Positions 16,529-28,762 are shown, counted from the stretch's first letter. The stretch is DNA of 49,352 nucleotides from Porphyromonas gulae DSM 15663 (GCF_000378065.1 NZ_KB899165.1:1-49352); one strand, 5' to 3'. The notes: generated from the letters alone by a model not told the origin. Translations and numbers: made by a program.

Positions 16529-19500
16529 CTATTTGTATTCGGCCCAACTCTTGATGCGAATATCCTCGGGGCTATGTTTGCAGAACGCTGTGATGAAGGC
16601 AGAAGCCAAACGAGCATTTGTAACCAGCGGGATATTCAGGTCGATGGCTGCACGGCGGAGTTTATAACCATTGGTCAGTTCTCCTGCGGTAAGATTCTTG
16701 TTGATATTGACCACAAGCTCGATCTCACGATTGTGAAGCAATTCCAGAGCTTGAGGCTGTCCGTTCTCGCTCGGCCAGAACACTTTGGTCGATTCGATTC
16801 CGTTCTCTCTGAGGAAGTTGTGCGTTCCCTCCGTGGCATAGATCTTATACCCCTTGGCTGCGAGCATGGCTGTAGCATCGAGCATATCCACTTTCTGCTT
16901 ATAGCCTCCGGTAGATAAGAGCACACTCTTCTGAGGAATACGATAGCCCACCGAAAGCATACTCTTCAGTACAGCCTCATCCGTATCATCCGCTATACAG
17001 CCTACCTCTCCGGTACTGGTCATATCCACACCCAAGACAGGGTCGGCCTTTTGCAAACGAGTGAAGGAGAACTGCGAGGCCTTGATACCGACATAGTCCA
17101 GATCGAACTCGCTCTTGTTCGGTTTCTCTACCGGCAGGCCGAGCATGATACGCGTAGCCAATTCGATAAAGTTGATCTTGAGCACCTTGCTCACGAAAGG
17201 GAAGCTGCGTGAAGCACGCAGATTGCACTCGATCACCTTAATATCGTTACCCTTGGCAAGGAATTGGATATTGAAAGGGCCTGATATATTGAGGGCCTTC
17301 GCTATCTCACGACTGATTCGTTTGATTCGGCGGACGGTCTCTACATACAGCTTCTGTGCGGGGAACTGGATCGTGGCATCACCCGAATGCACACCGGCAA
17401 ATTCGATATGCTCACTGATGGCATAGGCTATAATCTCACCATCACGCGCCACGGCATCCATCTCCACCTCCTTGGCATGTTCGATAAACTGACTGACCAC
17501 GACAGGGTGTTGCTTGGAGACATTGGCTGCCAATTCGAGGAAACGATGGAGTTCCTCATCATTGGAGCACACGTTCATAGCTGCACCGGAGAGGACATAA
17601 CTCGGACGAACCAAAACGGGATAACCGACTTCGGCAACGAATCCGTCGATGTCGTCCATCGAGGAAAGCTCCTGCCAACGGGGCTGATCGATACCCAGTT
17701 TATCCAACATGGCTGAGAATTTGTGACGATCCTCGGCATTGTCGATACTTTGTGCGGAGGTACCCAGGATGGGCACATGCTGTTCATCGAAACGAACTGC
17801 AAGGTTGTTCGGGATTTGTCCTCCCGTGGAAACAATAACGCCATGGGGATTTTCCAGTTCAAGAATATCCATCACGCGCTCGAATGTCAGTTCGTCGAAG
17901 TAGAGCCTGTCACTAATATCATAGTCCGTACTCACCGTCTCGGGATTATAGTTGATCATGACGGAGCGGTAGCCTTCCTTACGGATAGTAGCGAGGGCAT
18001 TGACACCGCACCAGTCAAACTCCACCGAGCTGCCGATACGGTAGGCACCGGATCCGAGCACAACTACGGAACGCTTGTCGTTCTCATAGGCTACATCATG
18101 ACGATCACCACTATACGTCAGGTAGAGATAGTTCGTATGAGCAGGATACTCCGCTGCAAGCGTATCGATACGCTTGACTACCGGCAGGATGCCCAGCTCC
18201 TTTCGCAAGGCACGCACCTGATTGGTTGCAGTTTCCATCGAAGTGGCATCCGGCTTAAGCACGGCGCGCGCAACCTGAAAGTCCGAAAATCCGCGCAATT
18301 TGGCCTCAGCCAAAAGTGCCGGCGAAAGATCTTCGAGCTTGTCGAGTTCTTCCATTTCCTCCGCAAGGGTAACGATACCATAGAGTTTTTCCAAGAACCA
18401 GCGGTCGATCTTGGTTAGTTCATGTATTTTATCTACCGTATAACCTTGACGGAATGCCTTGCTTATGACGAAAATGCGTCTGTCGGTCGGCTCATTCAGT
18501 GCCTTGTCTATATCAGGAATGACGAGTTCTTTATTCTCAACGAAACCGTGCATGCCTTGACCGATCATACGCAATCCCTTCTGAATAGCCTCCTCGAAGG
18601 TGCGACCGATGGCCATAACCTCGCCGACAGACTTCATGGAAGAACCTAATTGGCGACTTACACCGTGGAATTTACCCAAGTCCCAGCGAGGAATTTTGCA
18701 GACTACATAGTCAAGGGCCGGCTCGAAAAAAGCCGAAGTGGTCTGTGTCACCGAGTTTTTGAGGTCGAACAAACCGTAGCCCAGCCCTAACTTGGCGGCA
18801 ACGAAAGCAAGGGGATAACCCGTTGCCTTGGATGCCAAAGCGGACGAACGGCTCAGACGAGCATTTACTTCGATGACGCGGTAGTCCTCGCTATCGGGAT
18901 CGAGTGCATATTGCACGTTACATTCTCCAACGATACCGATGTGGCGAATGATTCGAATAGCCAGCTCGCGGAGTTTGTGATATTCACTGTTGGTGAGTGT
19001 CTGCGAGGGAGCGATGACGATACTCTCTCCAGTATGGATGCCGAGAGGATCGAAATTCTCCATATTGCACACAGTGATGCAATTGTCGAAACGGTCGCGT
19101 ACAACCTCGTATTCCACTTCTTTCCAGCCTTTGAGGCTCTTCTCTACGAGAACTTGAGGGCTGAAAGAAAAAGCCTTTTCACAAAGGATATTCAGTTCGT
19201 CCTCATCATCGCAGAATCCGCTACCCAGACCGCCTAAAGCATAAGCAGCACGAATAATGACCGGATAGCCCAATTCGCGAGCGGCTTTGCGTGCTTCCTC
19301 CACGCTTTCCACAGCTTGGCTCTGAATCGTTTTCACGTTGATCTCATCGAGCTTGCGAACGAATAGCTCACGATCCTCCGTATCCATGATAGCTTGTACG
19401 GGCGTGCCGAGTACTTCTACCCCGTACTTTTCCAAGACACCGCTTCGATACAATTCGACTCCACAGTTCAGAGCCGTCTGACCACCAAATGCCAAGAGAA

Positions 19501-19756
19501 TCCCATCGGGACGTTCTTTCTCAATGACTTTCTCTACGAAATAAGGCGTTACGGGCAGGAAATATATTTCGTCGGCTATTCCTTCGGACGTCTGGACTGT
19601 GGCAATATTCGGATTGACGAGTACCGTCCTGATACCTTCTTCGCGAATAGCTTTCAACGCCTGAGAACCGGAATAATCGAATTCACCGGCTTCCCCTATC
19701 TTAAGTGCGCCCGAACCGAGCAGCAGTACCTTCTTTATTTTGCTCTTGTCTATCAT
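16529..19756 (-). CDS. carB: Carbamoyl-phosphate synthase large subunit
   Basis: A 1075-residue protein with the duplicated ATP-grasp structure of CarB. It begins IKKVLLLGSGALKIGEAGEFDYSG; the second half repeats this with VVVLGSGAYRIGSSVEFDWCG near residue 570. The C-terminal ~130 residues form the MGS-like regulatory domain, with GYKIYATEGTHNFL. It makes carbamoyl phosphate from bicarbonate, ATP and ammonia supplied by CarA, for pyrimidines and arginine. It lies 18 bp downstream of carA on the same strand. The long open frames on the opposite strand are shadows of this coding sequence. Confidence 0.97.
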   Translation of the reverse strand: MIDKSKIKKVLLLGSGALKIGEAGEFDYSGSQALKAIREEGIRTVLVNPNIATVQTSEGIADEIYFLPVTPYFVEKVIEKERPDGILLAFGGQTALNCGVELYRSGVLEKYGVEVLGTPVQAIMDTEDRELFVRKLDEINVKTIQSQAVESVEEARKAARELGYPVIIRAAYALGGLGSGFCDDEDELNILCEKAFSFSPQVLVEKSLKGWKEVEYEVVRDRFDNCITVCNMENFDPLGIHTGESIVIAPSQTLTNSEYHKLRELAIRIIRHIGIVGECNVQYALDPDSEDYRVIEVNARLSRSSALASKATGYPLAFVAAKLGLGYGLFDLKNSVTQTTSAFFEPALDYVVCKIPRWDLGKFHGVSRQLGSSMKSVGEVMAIGRTFEEAIQKGLRMIGQGMHGFVENKELVIPDIDKALNEPTDRRIFVISKAFRQGYTVDKIHELTKIDRWFLEKLYGIVTLAEEMEELDKLEDLSPALLAEAKLRGFSDFQVARAVLKPDATSMETATNQVRALRKELGILPVVKRIDTLAAEYPAHTNYLYLTYSGDRHDVAYENDKRSVVVLGSGAYRIGSSVEFDWCGVNALATIRKEGYRSVMINYNPETVSTDYDISDRLYFDELTFERVMDILELENPHGVIVSTGGQIPNNLAVRFDEQHVPILGTSAQSIDNAEDRHKFSAMLDKLGIDQPRWQELSSMDDIDGFVAEVGYPVLVRPSYVLSGAAMNVCSNDEELHRFLELAANVSKQHPVVVSQFIEHAKEVEMDAVARDGEIIAYAISEHIEFAGVHSGDATIQFPAQKLYVETVRRIKRISREIAKALNISGPFNIQFLAKGNDIKVIECNLRASRSFPFVSKVLKINFIELATRIMLGLPVEKPNKSEFDLDYVGIKASQFSFTRLQKADPVLGVDMTSTGEVGCIADDTDEAVLKSMLSVGYRIPQKSVLLSTGGYKQKVDMLDATAMLAAKGYKIYATEGTHNFLRENGIESTKVFWPSENGQPQALELLHNREIELVVNINKNLTAGELTNGYKLRRAAIDLNIPLVTNARLASAFITAFCKHSPEDIRIKSWAEYK

Positions 19757-19774
19757 ATTCGTATGCTACTTTGC

Positions 19775-20848
19775 TTAGAGGTTTTTCAAGAATTCATCGA
19801 AAACGAACATCGTATCTACCGGACCACCGCATGCTTCGGGATGGAACTGTGCAGAGAAGAAAGGCTTGCTCTTGTGGCGGATGCCTTCGTTCGTGCCATC
19901 GTTCAGGTTGATATAAAGCTCCTCCCAATCACTTCCGAGAGATGCCGGATCTACAGCAAAGCCGTGATTTTGGCTCGTTATATAGCACTTATTGGTACCT
20001 ACCTCACGTACCGGCTGGTTGTGACTGCGGTGTCCGTATTTGAGCTTGAAGATACTCGCGCCGGCAGCTTTCGCCAAAAGCTGATTGCCCATGCAAATAC
20101 CGCAGATAGGTTTGTCGCCGGCCACTGCCCGACGAATATGTTCCACTGTGACACCGCACATATTGGGGTCGCCCGGGCCGTTGCTGATAAAGAGACCATC
20201 GTATGCGATCTGATGAAAGTCGTAATCCCAAGGTACACGGTAGAGCGTTATATCTTCACGGAGAAGCGAGCGAATAATGTTGTCCTTCACGCCACAATCG
20301 ACGAGTACCACCTTTTTGCTTCCGGTGCCGTAGACGATTACTTCACGACAAGAAGCCTCCGCTACCTGATTGACTGTGTAAGGATCGGCGAAGTCGATGT
20401 CTTCGCCTCCTTCGAGAATTATCTTTCCTTTCATCGAACCGTGTTCGCGGAGATGCTTGGCCAATGCTCTCGTGTCGATCCCCGTCAGACCGAATACCTG
20501 CTCACGCTTGAGCCAATCGCCAAGGCTTTCGACAGCATTCCAGTGGCTATAAGAATGGGAATAGTCGGACACAACGATTCCTTCCATGTGTATTCTGTCG
20601 CTTTCCATAAAGCAAGACACGCCGTTTGGCTCGACTGCTTTCGGCGGAACACCGTAATTGCCCACCAAAGGATAGGTCATAACCATGATTTGTCCGCGAT
20701 AACTCGGATCAGTCAGACTCTCCACATAGCCGGTCATAGCCGTATTGAAAACGACCTCTCCGGCCACAGCTCGTTCGCAACCGAAAGAATAGCCTTCGAA
20801 ACGGCTACCATCGTCCAATATCAATGTCGCTTTTCTTTGCTCTCTCAT
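19775..20848 (-). CDS. carA: Carbamoyl-phosphate synthase small subunit
   Basis: A 357-residue glutaminase subunit that supplies ammonia to CarB. The class I amidotransferase triad is intact: Cys252 in GICMGNQ, and His336 and Glu338 in FHPEACGGP. The N-terminal CarA domain carries FNTAMTGYVESLTDPSY. It lies 33 bp after the purF-like gene and 18 bp before carB on the minus strand, so the three are probably one transcript. The 495-codon opposite-strand frame covering this gene has no recognisable domain. Confidence 0.97.
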   Translation of the reverse strand: MREQRKATLILDDGSRFEGYSFGCERAVAGEVVFNTAMTGYVESLTDPSYRGQIMVMTYPLVGNYGVPPKAVEPNGVSCFMESDRIHMEGIVVSDYSHSYSHWNAVESLGDWLKREQVFGLTGIDTRALAKHLREHGSMKGKIILEGGEDIDFADPYTVNQVAEASCREVIVYGTGSKKVVLVDCGVKDNIIRSLLREDITLYRVPWDYDFHQIAYDGLFISNGPGDPNMCGVTVEHIRRAVAGDKPICGICMGNQLLAKAAGASIFKLKYGHRSHNQPVREVGTNKCYITSQNHGFAVDPASLGSDWEELYINLNDGTNEGIRHKSKPFFSAQFHPEACGGPVDTMFVFDEFLKNL

Positions 20849-20881
20849 ACGTTCTTAATACTCTTTCGATTCTGGAAATAA

Positions 20882-22765
20882 TTATTTGCCATAGTCCTCT
20901 TCCATGTAGCTGATGAAAGCTTCATTTACCAAATGGGCCCCTCCGGGTGTCGGATAATCGCCGGAGAAATACCAGTCTCCCGGATGATTCGGTATCGCCT
21001 GATGCAAGCCTTCCAAACTTTGATATACGATCTCCACCTTGGCACGCACACCTTCCGGCTTCAATAGCTCTACCATCTTGGCAGAAATCTCCTCGGCGGT
21101 GAAAGGCTTATAGATAGTCTTAACGACATTCTCGACCTCTTGTCCGAAGCTCAACTTGCGAAGCTCCAACGCTTTTGCATAGGCATCGTGCAACACTTGC
21201 TCCATACCACGCTCCTGAAGCAGTGCCACAGCAGAGCGGAAAGCGACGAATTCGCGCATCTTACGCATATCGATACCATAATAGTCCGGATAACGAATCT
21301 GCGGAGAGCTGGAAACAATGACGATCTTCTTGGGTTGCAACCTGTCCATGATACCGATGATGCTCTGCCGCAGAGTAGTCCCACGGACGATACTGTCATC
21401 GATCACGACCAAATTGTCTACGCCGGCCTGCACCGTGCCATAGGTAATATCATAGACATGAGCCGCCAAATCGTTGCGGCTATTGCCTTCCGTGATAAAA
21501 GTTCTGAGCTTGATGTCTTTGATCGCCACCTTCTCCGACCGAACTTTTCGCCCCAAAATCTCACGCAACTTGGCTTCGCTCATATTCGGATTCTCACGGA
21601 TCTCTCTAATCTTGCACTCATCCAAATAGTGATCGATGCCCTCCAGCATACCGTAATATGCCACTTCGGCCGTATTCGGGATGAATGAAAAGACGGTATG
21701 GGAGATGTCGTAATCGATCGCTCGGAGGATACGTTCCGAAAGTAGATACCCCAGAGCCTTTCTCTCACGATATATATCCTGATCGCTGCCACGAGAGAAA
21801 TAGATGCGCTCGAACGAACAAGCCTGATAATTCTTGGGTTCCAAGATACGCTCGATACGAGGTTCTCCCTTGCTATTGACAAAGATAGCTTCTCCGGGCA
21901 TCAACTCCCGAACGGCCTCTGCCGGCAGATTCATCACAGTTTGGATAACGGGACGCTCCGAAGCCGTGACCACGATCTCATCGTCTATATAATAGAATGC
22001 AGGTCGGATGCCCCAAGGATCGCGCACGGCATAGCTCTCTCCGCTTCCGGTGAGACCGCACATCACATATCCGCCATCCCAGAAGGGACTGCACTTCTTC
22101 AGCACATTGGACAAATCGATACGCTCTTCTATAAAATGCGTAATGTCCATTCCTTTCAGATTCTGTTCTTTCCCGATACGGAACAAACGCTCCACCTCGC
22201 GATCCAGACGGTGGCCGATCTGCTCCAGCAGGATGTGTGTATCGGACATATTGCGGGGATGCTGTCCGACAGAAGTAATCTCGTCGAAGATACCATCCAC
22301 ATTGGTCAGATTGAAATTGCCACAAATGGACAAGCACTTGGCACGCCAGTTGCTACGGCGTATCATCGGATGGACAAAAGTCAGACCGCTCTTACCCGTA
22401 GTGCTGTAGCGCAAATGTCCCATATAGCACTCACCGGCATACGGTATCTGAGAGGCGGCAAATTCGGCATCGCCCAGCTCTTCTCGAGAATAAGCCTGAA
22501 AATCCTTATGTACCGAGTCGAATATCTCCGAGATAGCATTCGCTCCAAGTGCTCTTTCTCTGAAGAGATATTCTTCTCCGGGACGGCTATTGAGCTTCAC
22601 CACAGCGAATCCGGCACCTTCCTGACCTCGATTGTGCTGCTTCTCCATCAGGAGGTATAGCTTGTTCAGGCCATACATCCATGTGCCATACTTATCGTGA
22701 TAATAACTCAGCGGTTTGCGCAGTCGCACCATGGCGATACCGCATTCATGTTTCAGAGGTTCCAT
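20882..22765 (-). CDS. purF: Amidophosphoribosyltransferase, long form
   Basis: About 627 residues. The N-terminal class II glutaminase has its nucleophile at Cys8 after a short propeptide (MEPLKHE then CGIAM), with the glutaminase segments RGQEGAGF and GHLRYSTTG. The PRPP-binding loop VVIDDSIVRGTTLRQS lies in the second half. Together these indicate the first committed step of purine synthesis. At ~627 residues it is more than 100 longer than the E. coli or Bacillus enzymes; this long form next to carAB is shared by Bacteroides relatives as I recall. The frame extends to a TTG at 22795, but the ATG at 22765 puts the Cys at the expected place. A second, shorter PurF elsewhere in the genome cannot be excluded. 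Confidence 0.85.
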   Translation of the reverse strand: MEPLKHECGIAMVRLRKPLSYYHDKYGTWMYGLNKLYLLMEKQHNRGQEGAGFAVVKLNSRPGEEYLFRERALGANAISEIFDSVHKDFQAYSREELGDAEFAASQIPYAGECYMGHLRYSTTGKSGLTFVHPMIRRSNWRAKCLSICGNFNLTNVDGIFDEITSVGQHPRNMSDTHILLEQIGHRLDREVERLFRIGKEQNLKGMDITHFIEERIDLSNVLKKCSPFWDGGYVMCGLTGSGESYAVRDPWGIRPAFYYIDDEIVVTASERPVIQTVMNLPAEAVRELMPGEAIFVNSKGEPRIERILEPKNYQACSFERIYFSRGSDQDIYRERKALGYLLSERILRAIDYDISHTVFSFIPNTAEVAYYGMLEGIDHYLDECKIREIRENPNMSEAKLREILGRKVRSEKVAIKDIKLRTFITEGNSRNDLAAHVYDITYGTVQAGVDNLVVIDDSIVRGTTLRQSIIGIMDRLQPKKIVIVSSSPQIRYPDYYGIDMRKMREFVAFRSAVALLQERGMEQVLHDAYAKALELRKLSFGQEVENVVKTIYKPFTAEEISAKMVELLKPEGVRAKVEIVYQSLEGLHQAIPNHPGDWYFSGDYPTPGGAHLVNEAFISYMEEDYGK

Positions 22766-22855
22766 CTTGTTTGTTCTATATGAGAAAATTGGCAACAGCC
22801 ATACCTACCCATACCGTAAGTCATGATCTCTGTTGCCAATTCCATATCGTTCTAT

Positions 22856-24739
22856 CTATTTTCTCTTTTGTTGTTGGCGTCGCATCGCTTCCTGCTGCCG
22901 CTGCGCCTCTTCGAGCCTTGCCATCCATTTCGATTTCTTTCGTGGCTTCGTCTTGTTCGCTTCCAACTTAGCCATCAGCTTCTCTTCGTTGATGATAAAA
23001 CGTGAAGACATGTACTGGATGACAGTAATAATAGAAGAGAGGAAATAGTAGTAGCAAAGCCCCGATGCATTCTGATTGAAGAAGAACAGGAACATCACCG
23101 TAGTGATATAAGGCATCCATTTGAGCATGGCCATACCCTCCTGTCCCGTATCCGACTGATTCATCGTATAGCGGATATAGAGGATATTGGAAATGGACAT
23201 GAGCAGACAGAAGAGACTGACATGATTGCCATAGAACTGAGACAACAAAGGAATATCGGCCGTCCAGCTGAAAATAGCATCATAGGAGGAGAGGTCTTCC
23301 GCCCAGAGGAAACTCTGCTGACGAATGTCGATAGTCGTAGGGAAATACATGTACATGGCTATGAGGAAGGGGAACTGCAAGAGCATAGGCAAGCACCCAC
23401 TCATCGGACCTGCACCGGCCGCACGATAGAGATTCATGGTAGCAGTCTGCCGCTTCATCATGGACTCCTGATCCTTGCCCGGGTACTTGGCATTGATCTC
23501 TTGTACCTGCGGGCGGAGCAATCGCATTTTGGCAGAAGAGAGATACCCCTTATAAGCGAGAGGAGAGATGAGGAGCTTGATCCCCAGCGTGAGCAGGAGA
23601 ATGATCAGCCCCCAGTTGCTGAAATACTGCTGCAGGAATGTGGAGGCCGGAATGATCATATAACGATTGATCCATCGGAAGATACTGGCACCCAAGTAGA
23701 CCAAGTGATCGAGATCGAGGTTGTCCTCGGCCTTCACCCCTTTGTCGTAAGCGCGTAGCATATTGTATTTGAGCGGACCGAAGAAGAAAGTGAATCCGGC
23801 TTTTGTTCCCGGGCGAACATCCAACGGGAAAGTAGCGGACATGGTACAATCCTTCAGATAGTCGGACTCGGCTGCTGCCGTCTTCTGCGCTAGCTTATTG
23901 TTTTCGAAGTATCCATCGCTCACCAAAACAGAGGCGAAGAACTTATCCTTGAAAGACACCCAGTGCAACGGTTCTTCCAAAGTCTTCTTGTCTTCCTGCT
24001 TACTGTCGCTCAGACGATCCACCTCATCGCCCGAATATTTATAATAAATAGAGGTATATTGATTCTCAAACTTCCATGACTTCTCCTGACGGCGAATCCG
24101 CTGCGACCATTCTATGTCCTGCATCGTCATATTGGCAGGGAAGAGCGATTGCAAGTTCTGTCCGCTTACTGTCATCCGCAAACGGTAGTCATCCGGAAGG
24201 AGGACGTAGGCCAAATCAAGATAGGAAGCACTGTCCACGGCCAGACGCATCACAACGGAGGAATCCGTTCGGCTGATGGGAGAGAAGTACAGATCGCGCG
24301 TATCGACCAGCCTGTTGTCCACAGTTCGCAGAGGCAGGTTGAAGTCCGACTCTCCCTCTCGGAAAAGATAAAGAGGCTTGCCATCGTGCGTTTTATAGTC
24401 CCGGAGCAAAACCTCCCGAATAGTTCCCCCCTTGGTGCTGAGCTTGAGAGCGATCTTGCCGTTGGCCAGCTCCACCTGCTCTTCTGCACCGGCTGTCGCA
24501 GGTGCCAGCAGTCCATACTGATTATATCCGGCAGCCTGTTTGATCGAGTCGGGTGTGGCCTCCTTGGTTTGGGCTGCAAGGAGTTCGGCTTCGGCTTTCG
24601 CTATGGAATCCTGCCGAGCTGCTTCTATCGCAGCCTTACGCTGCGCTTCTATTTCCTGCGGATCGGGACGATTGAGCCATGAAAACCCAAAGATCACCAG
24701 TCCGATCAGAACTAAACCTATAACTGTATTTTTATCCAT
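22856..24739 (-). CDS. yidC: Membrane protein insertase YidC
   Basis: A 627-residue protein. It opens with the signal-anchor MDKNTVIGLVLIGLVIFGFSW, followed by a large periplasmic domain (about residues 75-350) and the conserved Oxa1-type core of five membrane segments, with LQYFSNWG and GPMSGCLPMLLQFPFLIAMYM. The C-terminal tail is strongly basic and Gln/Arg-rich (RRQQQKRK), as expected for ribosome contact. It inserts inner-membrane proteins alone or with SecYEG and SecDF; secDF is also in this window at 39529-42474. It is 128 bp downstream of pyrG and 90 bp upstream of the purF-like gene. Confidence 0.96.
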   Translation of the reverse strand: MDKNTVIGLVLIGLVIFGFSWLNRPDPQEIEAQRKAAIEAARQDSIAKAEAELLAAQTKEATPDSIKQAAGYNQYGLLAPATAGAEEQVELANGKIALKLSTKGGTIREVLLRDYKTHDGKPLYLFREGESDFNLPLRTVDNRLVDTRDLYFSPISRTDSSVVMRLAVDSASYLDLAYVLLPDDYRLRMTVSGQNLQSLFPANMTMQDIEWSQRIRRQEKSWKFENQYTSIYYKYSGDEVDRLSDSKQEDKKTLEEPLHWVSFKDKFFASVLVSDGYFENNKLAQKTAAAESDYLKDCTMSATFPLDVRPGTKAGFTFFFGPLKYNMLRAYDKGVKAEDNLDLDHLVYLGASIFRWINRYMIIPASTFLQQYFSNWGLIILLLTLGIKLLISPLAYKGYLSSAKMRLLRPQVQEINAKYPGKDQESMMKRQTATMNLYRAAGAGPMSGCLPMLLQFPFLIAMYMYFPTTIDIRQQSFLWAEDLSSYDAIFSWTADIPLLSQFYGNHVSLFCLLMSISNILYIRYTMNQSDTGQEGMAMLKWMPYITTVMFLFFFNQNASGLCYYYFLSSIITVIQYMSSRFIINEEKLMAKLEANKTKPRKKSKWMARLEEAQRQQEAMRRQQQKRK

Positions 24740-24867
24740 ATATTTTCGTTGCGTAGGGACTCTTCGGCACCGACATCGGCACCCCTTATCCTGTTGCCTG
24801 CTCGCTACGGTATGTCAGAGGGGAGGAAAAAATTTCACAACACCCAAAGAACCGACAGACAAAGCGA

Positions 24868-26685
<1,818 letters not shown>

Positions 26686-26720
26686 CTATCCGAGGCAAAC
26701 TTACACGTCAGCTTTTTCCG

Positions 26721-26728
26721 TATATTTG
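26721..26728 (+). promoter_or_regulatory. Possible -7 promoter box for the fucosidase gene
   Basis: TATATTTG matches the consensus but lies about 174 bases before the ATG at 26902, implying a long leader. No -33 TTTG is seen at the right distance. Confidence 0.35.
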
Positions 26729-26901
26729 GTTCCTAAATCGGATTTTGGTGGTAGCATGATGGCGGAAGGCTGACGCTCTTTTTTCTCGCGAGTATCGGGG
26801 ACTTGTGTCGGATTTCTATCGTTGAGTTGTTCCTCTCTTATGCAGACAGGACTACAGGATGCAGTCCATCTCTCCTTCGTGCAGTTAAAAACATACGATA
26901 C

Positions 26902-28725
26902 ATGAAAATCCTGACAACAAATCGTTTCTTGCTGTTTTTCTTCTTGCTTACTGCCATTCCTGTTTTTGGACAGGAGCAAGAAGTCTATTACCTGAAGTCT
27001 GTGGATTTTCCTGCCGATGCCACTTTGGAGCAGAAGGTGGAGATGGCGGCAAGGGTTGTCCCCACCCTGCAACAGTTGGCTTGGCAGGAGATGGAGCTGA
27101 CTGCATTTCTGCATTTCGGTATCAATACTTTTACAGACCGTGAGTGGGGCGATGGGAAAGAAGATCCTGCGCTCTTCAATCCGGTGGAGCTGGATGCTCG
27201 GCAATGGGTGCGAACGCTGCGCGAAGCAGGCTTTCGCATGGTAATCCTTACGGCTAAGCATCACGATGGTTTTTGTCTCTGGCCTACAGCCACCACGCAC
27301 CACTCGGTGGCTTCATCTCCGTGGCGAGAGGGCAAAGGCGATGTGGTGAAAGAAGTCCGAGCTGCGTGCGAAGAGTATGGTATGAAGTTCGGCGTTTATC
27401 TTTCTCCTTGGGATCGCAATGCAGAGTGCTATGGCGATTCGCCCCGTTACAATCGGTTTTTTGTCGGTCAGCTCACCGAGCTGCTCACCCACTATGGGGA
27501 GGTACACGAAGTTTGGTTCGATGGAGCCAATGGCGAAGGCCCCAACGGCAAGCGGCAGGAATATGATTGGGAAGCATTCTACGACACTATCCGCCGACTG
27601 CAACCCCAAGCCGTTATGGCTATCATGGGAGACGATGTCCGCTGGGTGGGCAATGAGCGCGGACTGGGACGAACCACCGAATGGAGTGCCACAGTGCTTA
27701 CGCCGGGTATTTATTCCCATTCGGAGGCAGAACGCAGTCGCCTGGGGATTCGGGATAACTCTCCGGATTTGGGTAGCAGAGAGGTGCTGAAAGACGCTGT
27801 CGAACTCTTTTGGTATCCGTCCGAAGTGGACGTTTCGATTCGTCCGGGTTGGTTTTACCATGCTGCGGAGGACAAGAAGGTCAAGTCGTTGGACAAGTTG
27901 GTGGATATTTACTTCCGGTCCGTAGGTTATAATTCGGTACTCCTGCTCAATGTGCCACCCGATAGGCGAGGCCTGATTCACGAAGCCGATGCCTCGCGAC
28001 TGAAGGAGTGGGCTGACTATCTCGGTCAGGCCTTTGCTCATGACCGGGTAGCGGATTCGGCTCGCTATGCCGTTATTCAAGAGCATGCCATCGAGGAATA
28101 TGCACTCGAGTCGAAGGCACGCATCAATATACTGATGCTCCAAGAGGATATTACCAAGGGGCAGCGAACCGAGGCTTTCGCTGTGGAGGCATGGGTGGAT
28201 GGAGCATGGCAGGAGATCGGCCGTGGTACGACCATCGGCTATAAGCGACTTCTTCGCATTCCTGCGGTAGAGGCGGATCGGATACGGGTGCGTATAGAAC
28301 AGTGTCGTCTGCCGGTCAATCTGTGTCGCGTAGCTGCGTATTACGCCGAGCCACCGGAGCAGGCCGTTGCCGATGAGTCGTGGAACGATATTCCACGTGC
28401 GGACTGGAGGCTGCTTTCGGACGATCCATTGACTATCGATTTGGGTCGGGAGGTCGTGTTGCGCGCTTTTACCTATGCGCCGTATAAGGCCGAAGCCAAG
28501 CCTACGACAGCTGTCCGCTATCGGCTGGCTGTGAGTGAGGATGGCGTGCAGTGGCGAGAGATCCCGACTATGGGAGAGTTTGCCAATGTGATCAATAATC
28601 CTGTACCTCAAACCGTGGATCTGAATCAGGCCGTCAGGGCACGTTTCATCCGCTTGGATGCTACTGCCCCATCGGGAGACAAAGCCGTGATCACGATGCA
28701 GGAGATCGGCGTAACTGTGGAATAG
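26902..28725 (+). CDS. Secreted GH29 alpha-L-fucosidase-like enzyme with C-terminal discoidin-type domain
   Basis: A 607-residue protein with a signal peptide (residues 1-23, ending VFGQ). The GH29 catalytic barrel includes LHFGINTFTDREWG, TAKHHDGFCLWP and the nucleophile Asp207 in EVWFDGANGEG. The C-terminal third, from about residue 400, has beta-rich segments with discoidin/CBM32-like features and likely binds galactose-type sugars. It should release fucose from host glycans such as mucins in the periplasm or at the surface. An acid-base residue could not be assigned by eye, so substrate type is open. The frame extends upstream to 26803, but the signal peptide fixes the ATG at 26902. No T9SS tail is seen. 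Confidence 0.9.
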   Translation: MKILTTNRFLLFFFLLTAIPVFGQEQEVYYLKSVDFPADATLEQKVEMAARVVPTLQQLAWQEMELTAFLHFGINTFTDREWGDGKEDPALFNPVELDARQWVRTLREAGFRMVILTAKHHDGFCLWPTATTHHSVASSPWREGKGDVVKEVRAACEEYGMKFGVYLSPWDRNAECYGDSPRYNRFFVGQLTELLTHYGEVHEVWFDGANGEGPNGKRQEYDWEAFYDTIRRLQPQAVMAIMGDDVRWVGNERGLGRTTEWSATVLTPGIYSHSEAERSRLGIRDNSPDLGSREVLKDAVELFWYPSEVDVSIRPGWFYHAAEDKKVKSLDKLVDIYFRSVGYNSVLLLNVPPDRRGLIHEADASRLKEWADYLGQAFAHDRVADSARYAVIQEHAIEEYALESKARINILMLQEDITKGQRTEAFAVEAWVDGAWQEIGRGTTIGYKRLLRIPAVEADRIRVRIEQCRLPVNLCRVAAYYAEPPEQAVADESWNDIPRADWRLLSDDPLTIDLGREVVLRAFTYAPYKAEAKPTTAVRYRLAVSEDGVQWREIPTMGEFANVINNPVPQTVDLNQAVRARFIRLDATAPSGDKAVITMQEIGVTVE

Positions 28726-28762
28726 AGGCACTCAAGTCTCCGAGAACGTCGGTAAATGTGGT

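Noticed and set aside
19394-20881. 495-codon open frame on the plus strand
   Set aside because: It is antisense to carA and the 5' end of carB, with no recognisable domain.
26701-27303. 200-codon open frame on the minus strand at the fucosidase start
   Set aside because: It overlaps the GH29 signal peptide antisense and runs through the divergent promoter region; no domain.
27313-28731. 472-codon open frame on the minus strand
   Set aside because: It is antisense to the GH29 gene and reflects its codon bias.
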